From positions 92,044,501 through 92,108,500 of the forward strand of contig CM074858.1 in assembly GCA_037501455.1 (NCBI GenBank): DNA of 64,000 nucleotides, in the 5' to 3' direction. The DNA comes from Lantana camara (lineage: Eukaryota > Streptophyta > Magnoliopsida > Lamiales > Verbenaceae). Below, piece after piece: positions 47,687-59,797 of this stretch. The notes beneath the pieces were generated by a model, which saw only the letters and a list, made by a program, of their open reading frames with translations, did no database searches and had not been told where the DNA came from. The first letter of the stretch is position 1. Every line of letters begins with the position of its first letter. Made by a program: the position numbers and the translations under genes.

Positions 47687-50467
47687 TCAAAGCCATTCTA
47701 AAGCTATTCTAAGTCCCATCTTCTGAAGATGACCTTGGAAAGCTTCTCGACTAAAGGGTTTAGTAAGTGGATCTGCCACGTCCTCTGCTGATGTGACCCT
47801 CTCAATTTGCACATCTCCTCTTTTGATAATATCACGGATTAGGTGATACTTGCTCATGATGTGTTTGGTCCGTTGGTGAGATCTTGGTTCTCTTGCTTGA
47901 GCAACCGCCCCAGTGTTGTCACAAAACACAATAATGGGGTCTTTCATGCTAGGAACAACATTCAACTCTTGAATGAAGTTTCTAATCCAAACGCCTTCCT
48001 TAGATGCATCATTGGCAGCTAAGTATTCGGCCTCAGTGGTCGAATCTGCAGTGGTTGATTTCTTGGAACTTTTCTAACTCACTGCTCCACCGTTTAGGCA
48101 GAAAATGTATCCTGACATTGACTTAAAATCATCTAAGTTAGATGCAAAGCTTGCATCGCAGTATCCTTCGACATTAAGATCTTTCTGAGCCCCGTAGACT
48201 AAGAATAAATCTTTAGTACTTTTCAAGTACTTAAAAATATTCTTCACGGCAGCCCAGTGACCATCTCCAGGGTCAGATTCGAAACGACTTGTTACACTAA
48301 GTGCATAAGCCACATCCGGTCGAGTACATAACATTGCATACATTATGCTACCTATTGCTGATGCATAAGGTGTATGAGTCATTCTTTCCTTCTCAAGGTC
48401 AGTCTTAGGGCACATCTTCTTAGAGAGAGATGTTCCTACACTCATAGGAAGGTTCTTAACCTTTGCTAACTCCATATTGAATCTCTTCAATACTTTGTCA
48501 ATGTACATCGATTGTGATAGTCCTATTAACCTTCTAGATCTATCTCGATAGATTTTAATTCCAAGGATATAGGTCGCATCACCAAGATCTTTCATCTTGA
48601 ATTGGTTTGATAACCATAACTTAGTTACTTTCATGTCATCCTTCGAATTCCCAATAAGAAGGATGTCATCAACATAAAGTGCTAAGAATTGCACTGAGGT
48701 CTCCAATTCCTTTCTACACACACATGATTCATTCGAAATTTGAATGAAGCCAAACGCTTTGACTGATTCATCAAATCGAATATTCTAATTCCTAGAAGCC
48801 TGTTTCAATCTATAGATTGATCTTTGGAGTTTGCAAACCTTTTGCTCACTCCCACTGAATGTGAAACCTATGGGTTGTTCCATATAAATGTCTTTATCAA
48901 TGTCACCATTGAGAAAGGCAGTTTTCACATCCATTTGCCATATCTCATAGTCATAATATGCAGCAATGGCAAGCATGATCCGAATAGACTTTTGCATTGC
49001 AACTGGTGAAAAGGTTTCATCAAAGTCCACGCCGGGTCTTTGAGTAAATCCTTTGGCAACCAGTCTTGCTTTGTAGGCCGCAATGCTTCCATCAACTCCA
49101 AGCTTTCTCTTAAAGATCCATTTGCAACCTATGGGTTTGACCCCATCAGGCAAATCTACCAAGGTCCAAACTTGGTTGGAGTTCATGGAATCCATTTCGG
49201 ATTTCATGGCTTCTATCCACTGTTCAGAGTCAGAATCAGAAAGTGCCTCCTCATATGTTAAAGGATCATTATCCTTTTGAGAGATCTCAGGGAAGAATCC
49301 ATACCATCTCTCCGGTTGTCTAGGAGTGCGCTCAGAACGCCTTAGAGGAGGATTTTCGTGTGCATCGAAATTCGTGATTGATTGTGATTGATCAGAATAA
49401 GACGTTTCTTCAGTGGGTGGCATGGGATTGCTTTGTACTTTCTCTAATTCTATGATCTTGCCTTTCTTTTCTTTAAGGAATGGTTCCTCCAGAAAAAGTG
49501 GCATTTCTAGAAACAAACACCTTTTGTTCAGATTGATCATAGAAGTAGTATCCTATGGATTCCTTAGGATAACCTACAAAGTAACATAAATTAGAACGAG
49601 ATTCTAACTTATCTCCCACTGTCCTCTTCACGTAAGCAGGACAACCCCAAATTCTTAAGTAAGAATAACTAGGGATTTTACCATGCCACATTTCATAGGG
49701 CGTTTTAGGGACTGACTTAGAGGGAACTAGATTCAAAATCTTTGCTACACTTTCTAGGATATAACCCCAGAAAGAAGGTGGCAAGTCAGTGAAACTCATC
49801 ATGGAACGAACCATATCAAGTAGAGTTCGATTCCTTCTGTCAGAAACTCCATTAAGCTGAGGAGTTCCCGGAGGAGTCCACTGAGAGATAATCTCATTAT
49901 CTTTGACATGATTAAGGAATTCTTCACTAAGATACTCGCCTCCTCGATCAGATCGAAGTGCTTTGATCTTGTGACCAATTTGATTCTCAACCTCCTTTTG
50001 AAATTCTAGGAATTTCTCAAACGCTTCAGATTTATACTTCATTAAGTATACATAACCATACCGACTAAAGTCATCAGTAAAGGTTATGAAATACTGATGA
50101 TTGTTTCTAGTGCTTACACTAAGCGGTCCACAAACATCAGTATGGATCAAATCCAAAACCTTAGTGGCTCGTTCCACAGTTCCTTTAAAAGGAACTTTGG
50201 ACATCTTTCCTTTGAGACAGGATTCGCAAGAAGTTAACTCTTTGAGATCATTTTCAGAGAATGATCCTAAAGGGTTTATCTTGCTAATTCTGTTCTTGGA
50301 ATTGTGTCTTAATCTAGCGTGCCATAAGGGAGCTGAAACTTTGTCATCTCTCTTACGCTTGGTTTCTCGTTGTATATTCATAATATTGATATTCTGAGTT
50401 AGATAAAGTCCATTACTTAGAGTACCGATGTGAACGGAAGAGTTGTTCCATTTGATAAAGTATTTAT
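47687..50467 (-). pseudogene. pol: copia #2 pol (integrase, RT, RNase H), broken
   Basis: The integrase frame (WHARLRHNSKNRI, IHTDVCGPLS, LRSDRGGEYL, NGVSDRRNRTL) is open to a stop at 49473, after RNATFSGGTIP. RT resumes in the next frame (KPIGCKWIFKRKLG, QMDVKTAFLNG) to a TAG at 48787-48785 (Trp codon of RNW). The rest of RT keeps the catalytic LYVDDILLIG. A second TAG at 48076-48074 replaces the Trp of GGAVSW at the start of the RNase H region. The last part (TEAEYLAA-like, FCDNTGAVAQ, VADPLTKP) is open to the TGA at 47689-47687. The second integrase E sits in SDRRN instead of SERRN: the residue pattern around the catalytic Glu is altered in #2. Confidence 0.88.
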
Positions 50468-53375
50468 TGTAACGCCCCGTTTTTCCAGTGTATGGATTAC
50501 GCCACGTGTTGACTTTTTTGTGTGCTTGTTTATGTGATTTATGTGGCCTTATTCGCAGCTCCTTCTGAGTTTAGGGGCTTGTTTGTAATTTTCTCCTTCA
50601 AGGGTTTTTCGGTCATTTCTCACCCGATCGAGATTTTGACCTCTTTGATCCCTTCAATGCGTTCGGGCATCGAGACGAGTCCGTAGACTCTAAGTTTGCC
50701 CAATTCTGACATCGTTAACCCCTTCTTCCGACCGTTTCCGCGTACGAGGACCCGAGATATAATACCTGGATCCTCGTTTTACGTGCCATAATTTCAGCTT
50801 CAGCCCTCATCGTCTTCTCCAGTGATCGACACTATTCACACACATTGAAGGTGTGATTACATACACATATCTATTCTAGTTCGTTTCTCGACGGAATTCG
50901 ACGTTTGAATAGTGGAAATTTATCAGCTCGACGAGCCCGTCACGATGATACAAAAATCGGGACCTGAAAATCGATGGTGGTGGCGCTACGACGAGCAGCA
51001 GGTGGCGCAGCTTAGAGCCACCGCTTCGTCGCCCATTCGCGGCGGTTTTCGGTGACAGTCTTGGAGCACGCACCCCTGACCCATGACGAGGACTTCCCAG
51101 CGCAACCAATGGCATAGGCGGCGCAGCCAACGGACGCCGTACGGCGGTGCACACGCCGATCAAAGGCGACGGCGGTGGCGCTTGTTACTGTAGCGCCACC
51201 AAACGCCGCCCTCCGGCGACTTTTTCAGGCGAGGGTTAGCGGTTTCCGAGGTTCTTCAAGCTCCTGAGTTCATTTCCGGCACTGGTTTGGCGAGAAAGTG
51301 GCCGAAAATGGGGTTTTCCGACGAGTGGCACCTGCGGACATTGGAGGTGGCGGTTCGGCCTTTTTCGGCGGGATTTTGGTGATGAGCCCTTCACAAAAGT
51401 TACTCGTTTCGCGTGGACAAGCTCACCGTGTGGGTGCCGGTGCGAAAACCGGCCGGTGGTGGTGGACCGGCGGCTGAACCGGTCACTGTTCCGGTGACTT
51501 TTTCTGGCGATTGAGATATGGGTTTCGAAGGGCTCGTTACGGGCTTTCCAACGGTATGTCCGGATTTCGTTTTCGTTTGACGGTTTGAGTTTAATTGCAA
51601 TTTCCGTTCTAGGGTTTTAGTTCGGTTTTTCTTCAACGAAATCCGGTGTGTTTGGTTTTTCCTGAAATCCGGTGTGTTTGGCTTTTCCTGAAATTAATCG
51701 ATGATTATGAATTGTATAATGTTTGATAATATGATATGATATATGAAAACTCGAATTCTTAACTCATTGATTTTATGGGCGTCTTTTCATGTCGATTGCT
51801 TGCCTTAATTTATTTAATTGTGAATTATTTGAATATATATGAGTTGGCATAATTATTCCACATACTTATTTAATTTGAAATACAAACTTAACATTCATGA
51901 ATCATACGTGTAGCTTTAATTGTATGTTTAATTGTTATTTGGAACCTTAAATGCATACCCGAATATTTCAGGACTTTATAATTTATTATATATTGAAGCA
52001 TTGCATAACTTATTGATACCATTTCGTGAATATTGCCGTGCGTCCGATTTGGTTCATATTGAGTCTCCTCTCACTGGTACACATTGTTCCCTTTATTGTA
52101 CAGTTCTTCTCCAGGGTGGAGACTTTTGGATCGAATAGGCAACCGTAGTGCTCTTGTTCTTGTTCTTGTCTCGTGGTATTCCAGGTGAGGTTTAATTTCT
52201 AGATACATAGAACCATTACAACCCTTACGTGAACTTTCGGCCAAAAGGTATCTATATATCTATAGTTTTCTAAACTCTATTGATTTTTCACTGATCTATT
52301 GAAATTGTACTGTATTGATTGATTGATTGATTGTTTTGGCGAGTATATTGTTCACCGTGGGCCCGAGGGTAGTGTATGGAGCCAACCGGGAAAGCAAGGG
52401 CTGACGGGCAACTCTTGATCTATCCTCACCAAATTGGGATGACCCCTGAATCCCCTAGGAGATTTGGGGAGGAAGGAGTTCCGGGCTTAGGGACTCATGA
52501 ACCCTTTGCCCAGATTGATTGGATGGCGGGGCCTTGCAATCCCCCATCACCCGGAGGAAGAAGGATGGACTGAAACTGTTAATTGTGCATTGTAAATAGA
52601 TTGCTTGATCACCTAATCACTTAATAACTGAATGATTGATTGTCAACTGTCGGAGTAAGGTTGGAGATTTGCCCTCACTCACCGGGCTACTGATTGATTG
52701 ATTGAAATTGATTGAAGTGTCTAATCTGATAGTTGTAATCTCGGGCGAGTTCTAAGTATTCTTGAACCTACTTTGTTTCTGTTATAAAACCTTACCCGAG
52801 GTTACGACTTGCATGTTATCTGCGCTTATATATTATTATGCCCCTCGCTCAGTCTTGTGGAGACTGACACCTCACTTTTAAGTTTTGCAGGTGGTGTGCT
52901 AGCCGGGAGTCAGAGTTGTGTCTTGTCTTTCCTTTCGAGTCTTGTTCCAGTCTCTCCACTTACACTCACTGCATATTGTATTTTAATTACTGTATTGAAC
53001 TTGCTATTGGATTAGTATGCTACTTACTGAATTAAATTGAACTCGGGACAGGTTCTAGGGCTTTAGTTGAACCCGTTTTATGTTATTGTATTGAATTGAT
53101 TCGGGACAGGTTAGGACAGGTTCATTGAATTAGTAGAACCCGTATTTACTTTCCTTGAACTTGCATTCATTTTATTGATATTGAATAGATAATTGCTTTA
53201 CTTCCGCACCTTGGTCATTGTTGATTGTTTCAGGGTTAGATTCCGCCTAGCTAGGACTGTCTTTTCATTGTCTTCCGTTCGCTGTAAGTTTAGTTCATGT
53301 ATGGATCATTCCATTTCATATGTGAACCGAACTCACAGTGCGGGGGATATGGTGCTCACGTCACGGGGTGCTACA
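50468..53375 (+). repeat. 5' LTR of pol-less element (2908 bp)
   Basis: TGTAACGCCCCG to GGGGTGCTACA. Relative to the 3' LTR it lacks a 285-base segment (57833-58117 in the 3' LTR), with a short AATT at the deletion point. It also carries a tandem duplication of about 26 bases near 51635-51690. ACCGGCCGGT at 51448-51457 lies in its palindrome-rich part. Confidence 0.92.
52849..52867 (+). other. conserved LTR stem-loop TCAGTCT/AGACTGA
   Basis: Seven-base arms with loop tgtgg; identical copy in the 3' LTR at 59271-59289. Other LTRs have the same arms with loop ctaga, acata or acaca. Confidence 0.6.
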
Positions 53376-53383
53376 TCTTTAAG

Positions 53384-53395
53384 TGGTATCAGAGC
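53384..53395 (+). other. primer binding site, iMet tRNA
   Basis: TGGTATCAGAGC, eight bases after the 5' LTR end; perfect iMet PBS. Confidence 0.93.
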
Positions 53396-55970
53396 TCCAT
53401 GTTGCAAAACCGGAGTTCTAGTTTCGTGTCGTGTCAAGTCTAGGTCGCACGGCTTAGGAACTACTTGTCAACTTGGGCATTGCATCGCTTTTAACCTTGA
53501 AATGTGATTATTTCAGAACTTTGTTGATTTATATTTTGCATTTTGCATCGACTCCATGCTTTTTGGTGCTAATTATGTGGCATGAGCATGTACTAATCGC
53601 ATGCATATATTTCTAAATGAGTTGTGAATTACAGGTTACGAAGATAATGTCAAACCACGGTCAATCTCTATTATAAATCTCGTCTATCACCCGTTTTCTT
53701 CTGGTTGGAAGTTGTAAGGAATGCATCGAAAATCTCAGACTAGAATTCAAGAGCAACTCATCAGTGTGAGTAAAGTTGGTGGATGTTCGATAAAGAAGAG
53801 TAATAGGGTATAACGTCTACAAATTGCAAGATAAATATTCACCATCTACATTACAAATTTTTTTTTTCAACTGGATTCCATAGAATTTCTCAATTAAGGG
53901 AAGAATGAAGAAAAGGTCGAAGATGTTTTGGATTCGATATTACATTAACACAAAGATGAGAACTTTCAAGAGAATTAAGTAAAGGAAGTCCGTGGTAATC
54001 AGCAATGAAGCTTAATTTACGTGGGAAAAGAAGTAAAGGAAAATATGGAAAATGGTATGGCTTGAGATTTCGAGCGTGGTAGGAATAAAGGAAGTCAAGC
54101 AATCCGATGGATATAAATGTTGGAAGACAATTATACTAAAGGTTTTGTTTAGTTGGGGTATCTTTCAGATTCAAGCTGAATTGTCGTGTTGTGGGGTCCC
54201 GTTAAAAGATATGAAGCGACAAATGAGAATGATAAAGAAAGGCAAATAATTTCTGGGAGGATTTCTGGTGATCAAGTATAAATAATTGGAAAAGGGAGTT
54301 CAATTAATTATTCGAACTCCTAAAGAATAAACCAAGGAATTTTTGATTAAAGTGGCAACCATGAAGAAGACTCGGGCAACAATTGGAGAGTGATTATTAA
54401 AGAAAAAGGCAAGATGTTAATTCCATGAGCGTAGAAGGCTTCAGGTTCAAGAAATCGTAATTTCAAGCCGTGGAAATGTCCAAGTTGATGCTAGATAATT
54501 CTGAAGATTAGAAGACCGTGGAAAAAACAAGAAAACAGTTCGAGACAAACTTATCATTCAACAAACAAGGAATTAGGTGCCGAGATAAAGCTTCCCATTA
54601 CTACGGTGACAGGTTCAATGCATCCATAAGCATGTGCATCATTCACTGCTTTACATTATTTAAAATTTTCTATTTATATATAAGTTTCTTCAATTGACAT
54701 ACTTGATTAAACGTGCTGCATTATTAATTATTTGAAAACATACTACGTGCATTGGCACTCTTAACTGGCATGCATTATCTAGTGTTTAATTGATAGGAAT
54801 CTCCTTTGCTTCCCCCTCAAGCATTACTCTGACCGAGTCTCATTTGAATCAAGAAGAGAAGAAATATTTGAGTTGCAAATCGTGAATCAAAAAAGGAAAA
54901 GAAATACCGAGAATTAGAAAGTGGAACCGGAGAATGGAACGAGAGAAGTAAATGGCTATCCCTACCTATCATTTTAAGACAGTTGTGAGTGAGATCACCT
55001 GGCACGTGGAACAACTAGAATCATTTAAACCAAGGATGCAAAAATGATAAAATTTAGGAAATGTGATCCGCGAGGCGGTGTAATAAATTCAAGGAATTAA
55101 GATAGAAAATTCTTAAGGGGGAGAGTGCGACTACTCAAAAACTTAAATTTACCGTAATGTTCGAGGAAGTTACTTCTCGTAGTAACAATGGAAATACAAG
55201 CCATGACGGACATGAAAGACCTAAGGATAGTGACAGGAAAAGAATGAGACGACTTTGTCAGTTTAAATCTTTAAAGTGGAAGTTAAGCTACTATACTCGG
55301 GTTGAAGATCTCCATCAGGCATCGAAGAGATTGGATCGTTGGGGAATTCATAAGTACGTGGTTTAGACATAGAAGATGATGGTATTATCAGGGAACTTTG
55401 TGATGGATGCCTTTGTTAGCGGTGGTAAGAAGAATTTCAATCCAGTTAACCTCCTTGAAGACGGTGTCAACGAATCCTAATTAATCAAGTCCTCAACAAG
55501 AATTAAACAGTTGGAAACAACGAATGGAATTGCATTGGAAATTGAAGATTGGGTCGATATCGGATTTTCCCAACCATTCAGAAAAGAAAAAAAAAAGGAT
55601 AGACTAATACTCGGTTAACTTAAGAAGATAACGGTGAGTAAGGATCCGAATGGAATCGAGAATAGGGTTAACCGAGAGTTTGACTTTCTCAATCAAGTAC
55701 ATATTAAAGATATGAAAGACAAGTTGGGAGTCAAGTCAGCTAGAGATCAGACTATCCAAACCATGGAACTAAGTCACAACATCATTTCCATTACTACGGT
55801 GAACGGTACACTAATCATTCATGGCATAAGCATACATGCACCATTTATTTAATTAATTCTTGCTATTATTTGATGTACTTGCTAAACTGTAATCTGTGAT
55901 GATTGATGTAATTTCTTAACCAAGTTATTCTGATGTATATATGTATGAATGTTTTAGTAATTGTATTTAC
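53396..55970 (+). other. interior of pol-less element, non-coding
   Basis: Purine-rich (many aagaa, gaag runs) and free of any recognisable gag, protease, RT or integrase motif. Frames are all below about 75 residues and unrelated to known families. Confidence 0.6.
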
Positions 55971-55975
55971 GTGCA

Positions 55976-56317
55976 AGAGGGATGTTACACTCCTTCTATT
56001 TAAGTGGAAGAGAGATTTAAATTCTCTCTAATTCTATGATAGAAAGATGCTGGATTCTTTCTAACTTTTGTGCATGAGAGATGTTGGATTCTCTTGTACT
56101 TAGGTATTCGAGAGATGCTGGATTCCCTCGAATTTAGGGGTTTGAGAAATGCTGGATTTTCTCAAACTAGAATGTTTGGGAGATTTTGGGATCTGTCAGA
56201 CTTAGGTTGAGAGACGGGGTTCCCTCAATTATGTGCTCGAGAGACGGGGTTCTCTCCTTTCTGTGTGCTCGAGAGACGGGGTTCTCTCGCTTGCGTGTTG
56301 AGAGATGGGATTCTCTC
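55976..56317 (+). repeat. tandem array of 11 short stem-loops, ~32-bp period
   Basis: Eleven units with consensus GAGAGATGCTGGATTCTCTC form hairpins with 6-10 base arms and about 6-8 base loops, centred every 29-34 bases. The arms differ between units but stay complementary, for example TAGAAAGA/TCTTTCTA (56040-56063), GTTTGAGAAA/TTTCTCAAAC (56140-56167) and CGAGAGA/TCTCTCG (56270-56289). Several units use G-T pairs that would pair only in RNA. The array ends about 280 bases before the polypurine tract. Function unknown; an RNA-level role such as packaging or dimerisation is inference. Confidence 0.8.
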
Positions 56318-56600
56318 TTGTTTGTCCTGGTTGCTTCACGCTGGACCTGACAACGACTTTCAGGTGACGAGTGCAACGTGATCGAGCTTTGGGAACAACG
56401 ACAGCTATTGTATCCTGGCAGTGGTCGAAAGAGTTAAGGCAATCAACGGTCAAGTGTTCAGATGAACCTCAGCCACAACGAGACACCCCGAAGAGAACTG
56501 ATGCGCGCAATGCGGGCAAATTTCACGATGAGGACTTTACACGACTCCGGGATGGATAGAAGTACTACAACTCGAGGTTTCACTCAGTCCTAGATCCTCT

Positions 56601-56613
56601 TAAGGGGGAGAGG
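56601..56613 (+). other. polypurine tract of pol-less element
   Basis: TAAGGGGGAGAGG immediately precedes the 3' LTR (one intervening T). Confidence 0.85.
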
Positions 56614-56614
56614 T

Positions 56615-59600
56615 TGTAACGCCCCGTTCTTCCAGTGTACGGATTATGCCACGTGTTGACTTTCTTGTGTTCTTGTTTATGTGATTTATGTGGCCTTATT
56701 CGCAGCTCCTTCTGAGTTTAGGGGCTTGTTTGTAATTTTCTCCTTCAAGGGTTTTTCGGTCATTTCTCACCCGATCGAGATTTTGACCTTTTTGATCCCT
56801 TCAACGCGTTCGGGGCATCGAGACGAGTCCGTAGACTCTAAGTTTGCCCAATTCTGACATCGTTAACCCCTTCTTCCGATCGTTTCTGCGTACGAGGACC
56901 CGAGATATAATACCCGGATCCTCGTTTTGCGTGCTATAATTTCAGCTTCAGCCCTCATCGTCTTCTCCAGCGATCGACACTATTCACACACAGTGAAGGT
57001 GTGATTACACACACATATCCGTTGTAGCTCGTTTCTCGACGGAATTCGATGTTTGAGTAGTGGAAATTTATCAGCTCGACGAGCCCATCACGATGATACA
57101 AAAATCGGGACCTAAAAATCGATGGTGGTGGCTCTAAGGCAAGCAGCATGTGGTGCGGCTTAGAGCCGCCGCTTCGCCGCCCATTCGCGGCGGTTTCCGG
57201 CGACAGTCTTGGAGCACGCACCCCTGACCCATGACGAGGACTTCCCGACGTAACCAATGGCATAGGCGGCGCAGCCAACGGACACCGTACGGCGGCGCAC
57301 GCGCCGATCAAAGGCGACGGCGGTGGCGCGTGTTATTGTAGCGCCACCAAACGCCGCCCTCCGACGACTTTTTCAGGCGAGCGTTAGCGGTTTCCAAGGT
57401 TCTTCAAGCTCCTGAGTTCATTTCCGGCACTGGTTTGGCGAGAAAGTGGCTGGAAATGGGGTTTTCCGACGAGTGGCAGCGGCGGACATTGGAGGTGGCG
57501 GTTCGGCCTTTTCCGGCGGGATTTTGGTGATGAGCCCTTCACAAAAGTTACTCGTTTCGACGTGGACAAGCTCACCGTGTGGGTGCCGGTGCGAAAACCG
57601 ACCGGTGGTGGTGGACCAGTGGCTGAACCGGCGGGTCTGAACCGGTCACTATTCCGGTGACTTTTTCTGGCAATTAAGATATGGGTTTCGAAGGGCTCGT
57701 TACGGGCTTTCCAACGGTATGTCCGGATTTCGTTTTCGTTTTACGGTTTGAGTTTAATTGCAATTTTCGTTCTAGGGATTTAGTTCGGTTTTTCTTCAAC
57801 GAAATCCGGTGTGTTTGGCTTTTCCTGAAATTGTTTGAGGGCTTTTGTCGAGCAGGCCGAGGCACACGTTCCTGTCCTTCCGGGGATTTTTCCGGCCACC
57901 GGAGGTGGTGGTTTGACGGCTGTCAGTGGCGGTCCAGCGGGCTCCGGTGGCGGCATTCCGGTGCCTTTCGGATAGTGTGTTCCTTTCGTCGTGGTGAGTC
58001 TATCACCGCTTTCCGTTCGTCAATCGGACACTTGGTTGATTTTATATGAATTTCTGAATCTATTGTATTTTATACGTTAATTGTTTTAAATTGTAATTTG
58101 ATCTTGTACGCTCAATTAATCGATGATTATGAATTGTATAATGTTTGATAATATGATATGATATATGAAAACTCGAATTCTTAACTCATTGATTTTATGG
58201 GCGTCTTTTCATGTCGATTGCTTGCCTTAATTTATTTAATTGTGAATTATTTGAATATATATGAGTTGGCATAATTATTCCACATACTTATTTAATTTGA
58301 AATACGAACTTAACATTCATGAATCATACGTGTAGCTTTAATTGTATGTTTAATTGTTATTTGGAACCTTAAATGCATACCCGAATATTTCAGGACTTTA
58401 TAATTTATTATATATTGAAGCATTGCATAACTTATTGATACCATTTCGTGAACATTGTCGTGCGTCCGATTTGGTTCATATTGAGTCTCCTCTCACTGGT
58501 ACACATTGTTCCCTTTATTGTACAGTTCTTCTCCAGGGTGGAGACTTCTGGATCGAATAGGCAACCGTAGTGCTCTTGTTCTTGTTCTTGTCTCGTAGTA
58601 TTCCAGGTGAGGTTTAATTTCTAGATACATAGAACCATTACAACCCTTACGTGAACTTTCGGCCAAAAGGTATCTATATATCTATAGTTTTCTAAACTCT
58701 ATTGATTTTCCACTGATCTATTGAAATTGTACTGTATTGATTGATTAATTGATTGTTTTGGCGAGTATATTGTTCACCGTGGGCCCGAGGGTAGTGTATG
58801 GAGCCAACCGGGAAAGCAAGGGCTGACGGGCAACTCTTGATCTATCCTCACCAAATTGGGATGACCCCTGAATCCCCTAGGAGATTAGGGGAGGAAGGAG
58901 TTCCGGGCTTAGGGACTCATGAACCCTTTGCCCAGATTGATTGGATGGCGGGGCCTTGCAATCCCCCATCACCCGGAGGAAGAAGGATGGACTGAAACTG
59001 TTAATTGTGCATTGTAAATAGATTGCTTGATCACCTAATCACTTAATAACTGAATGATTGATTGTCAACTGTCGGAGTAAGGTTGGAGATTTGCCCTCAC
59101 TCACCGGGCTACTGATTGATTGATTGAAATTGATTGAAGTGTCTAATCTGATAGTTGTAATCTCGGGCGAGTTCTAAGTATTCTTGAACCTACTTTGTTT
59201 CTGTTATAAAACCTTACCCGAGGTTACGACTTGCATGTTATCTGCGCTTATATATTATTATGCCCCTCGCTCAGTCTTGTGGAGACTGACACCTCACTTT
59301 TAAGTTTTGCAGGTGGTGTGCTAGCCGGGAGTCAGAGTTGTGTCTTGTCTTTCCTTTCGAGTCTTGTTCCAGTCTCTCCACTTACACTCACTGCATATTG
59401 TATTTTAATTACTGTATTGAACTTGCTATTGGATTAGTATGCCACTTACTGAATTAAATTGAACTCGGGACAGGTTCTAGGGCTTTAGTTGAACCCGTTT
59501 TATGTTATTGTATTGAATTGATTCGGGACAGGTTAGGACAGGTTCATTGAATTAGTAGAACCCGTATTTACTTTCCTTGAACTTGCATTCATTTTATTGA

Positions 59601-59797
59601 TATTGAATAGATAATTGCTTTACGTCCGCACCTTGGTCATTGTTGATTGTTTCAGGGTTAGATTCCGCCTAGCTAGGACTGTCTTTTCATTGTCTTCCGT
59701 TCGCTGTAAGTTTAGTTCATGTATGGATCATTCCATTTCATATGTGAACCGAACTCACAATGCGGGGGATGTGGTGCTCACGTCACGGGTTGCTACA
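56615..59797 (+). repeat. 3' LTR of pol-less element (3183 bp)
   Basis: TGTAACGCCCCG to CGGGTTGCTACA. It contains the 285-base segment lost from the 5' LTR, the stem-loop at 59271-59289 and the GCGGGGGATGTGG block near the end. Frames inside (for example 57681-58049) are repeated in the other LTRs and are not genes. Confidence 0.92.

Larger units (their letters stand above)
50468..59797 (+). mobile_element. large-LTR gypsy-like element without coding genes (LARD-type), 9330 bp
   Basis: 5' LTR 50468-53375, iMet PBS 53384-53395, interior to 56600, PPT 56601-56613, 3' LTR 56615-59797. Flanks are TTTAT (50463-50467) and TTTAC (59798-59802); the empty site in copia #1 reads TTTAC, so this is a 5-bp duplication with one later change. 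The 3.2-kb interior has no gag or pol motif in any frame. It shares LTR architecture and leader with the gag-only element at 27965 and with the solo LTR at 9386, which suggests one family of non-autonomous gypsy derivatives. Confidence 0.9.

Noticed and set aside
52313..52335. ATTG microsatellite as a functional repeat
   Set aside because: A short run present in one LTR and imperfect in the other; ordinary slippage.
55976..56317. CRISPR-like array of regular short repeats
   Set aside because: The sequence is eukaryotic transposon DNA, the repeats vary in their arms and there are no unique spacers or cas genes.
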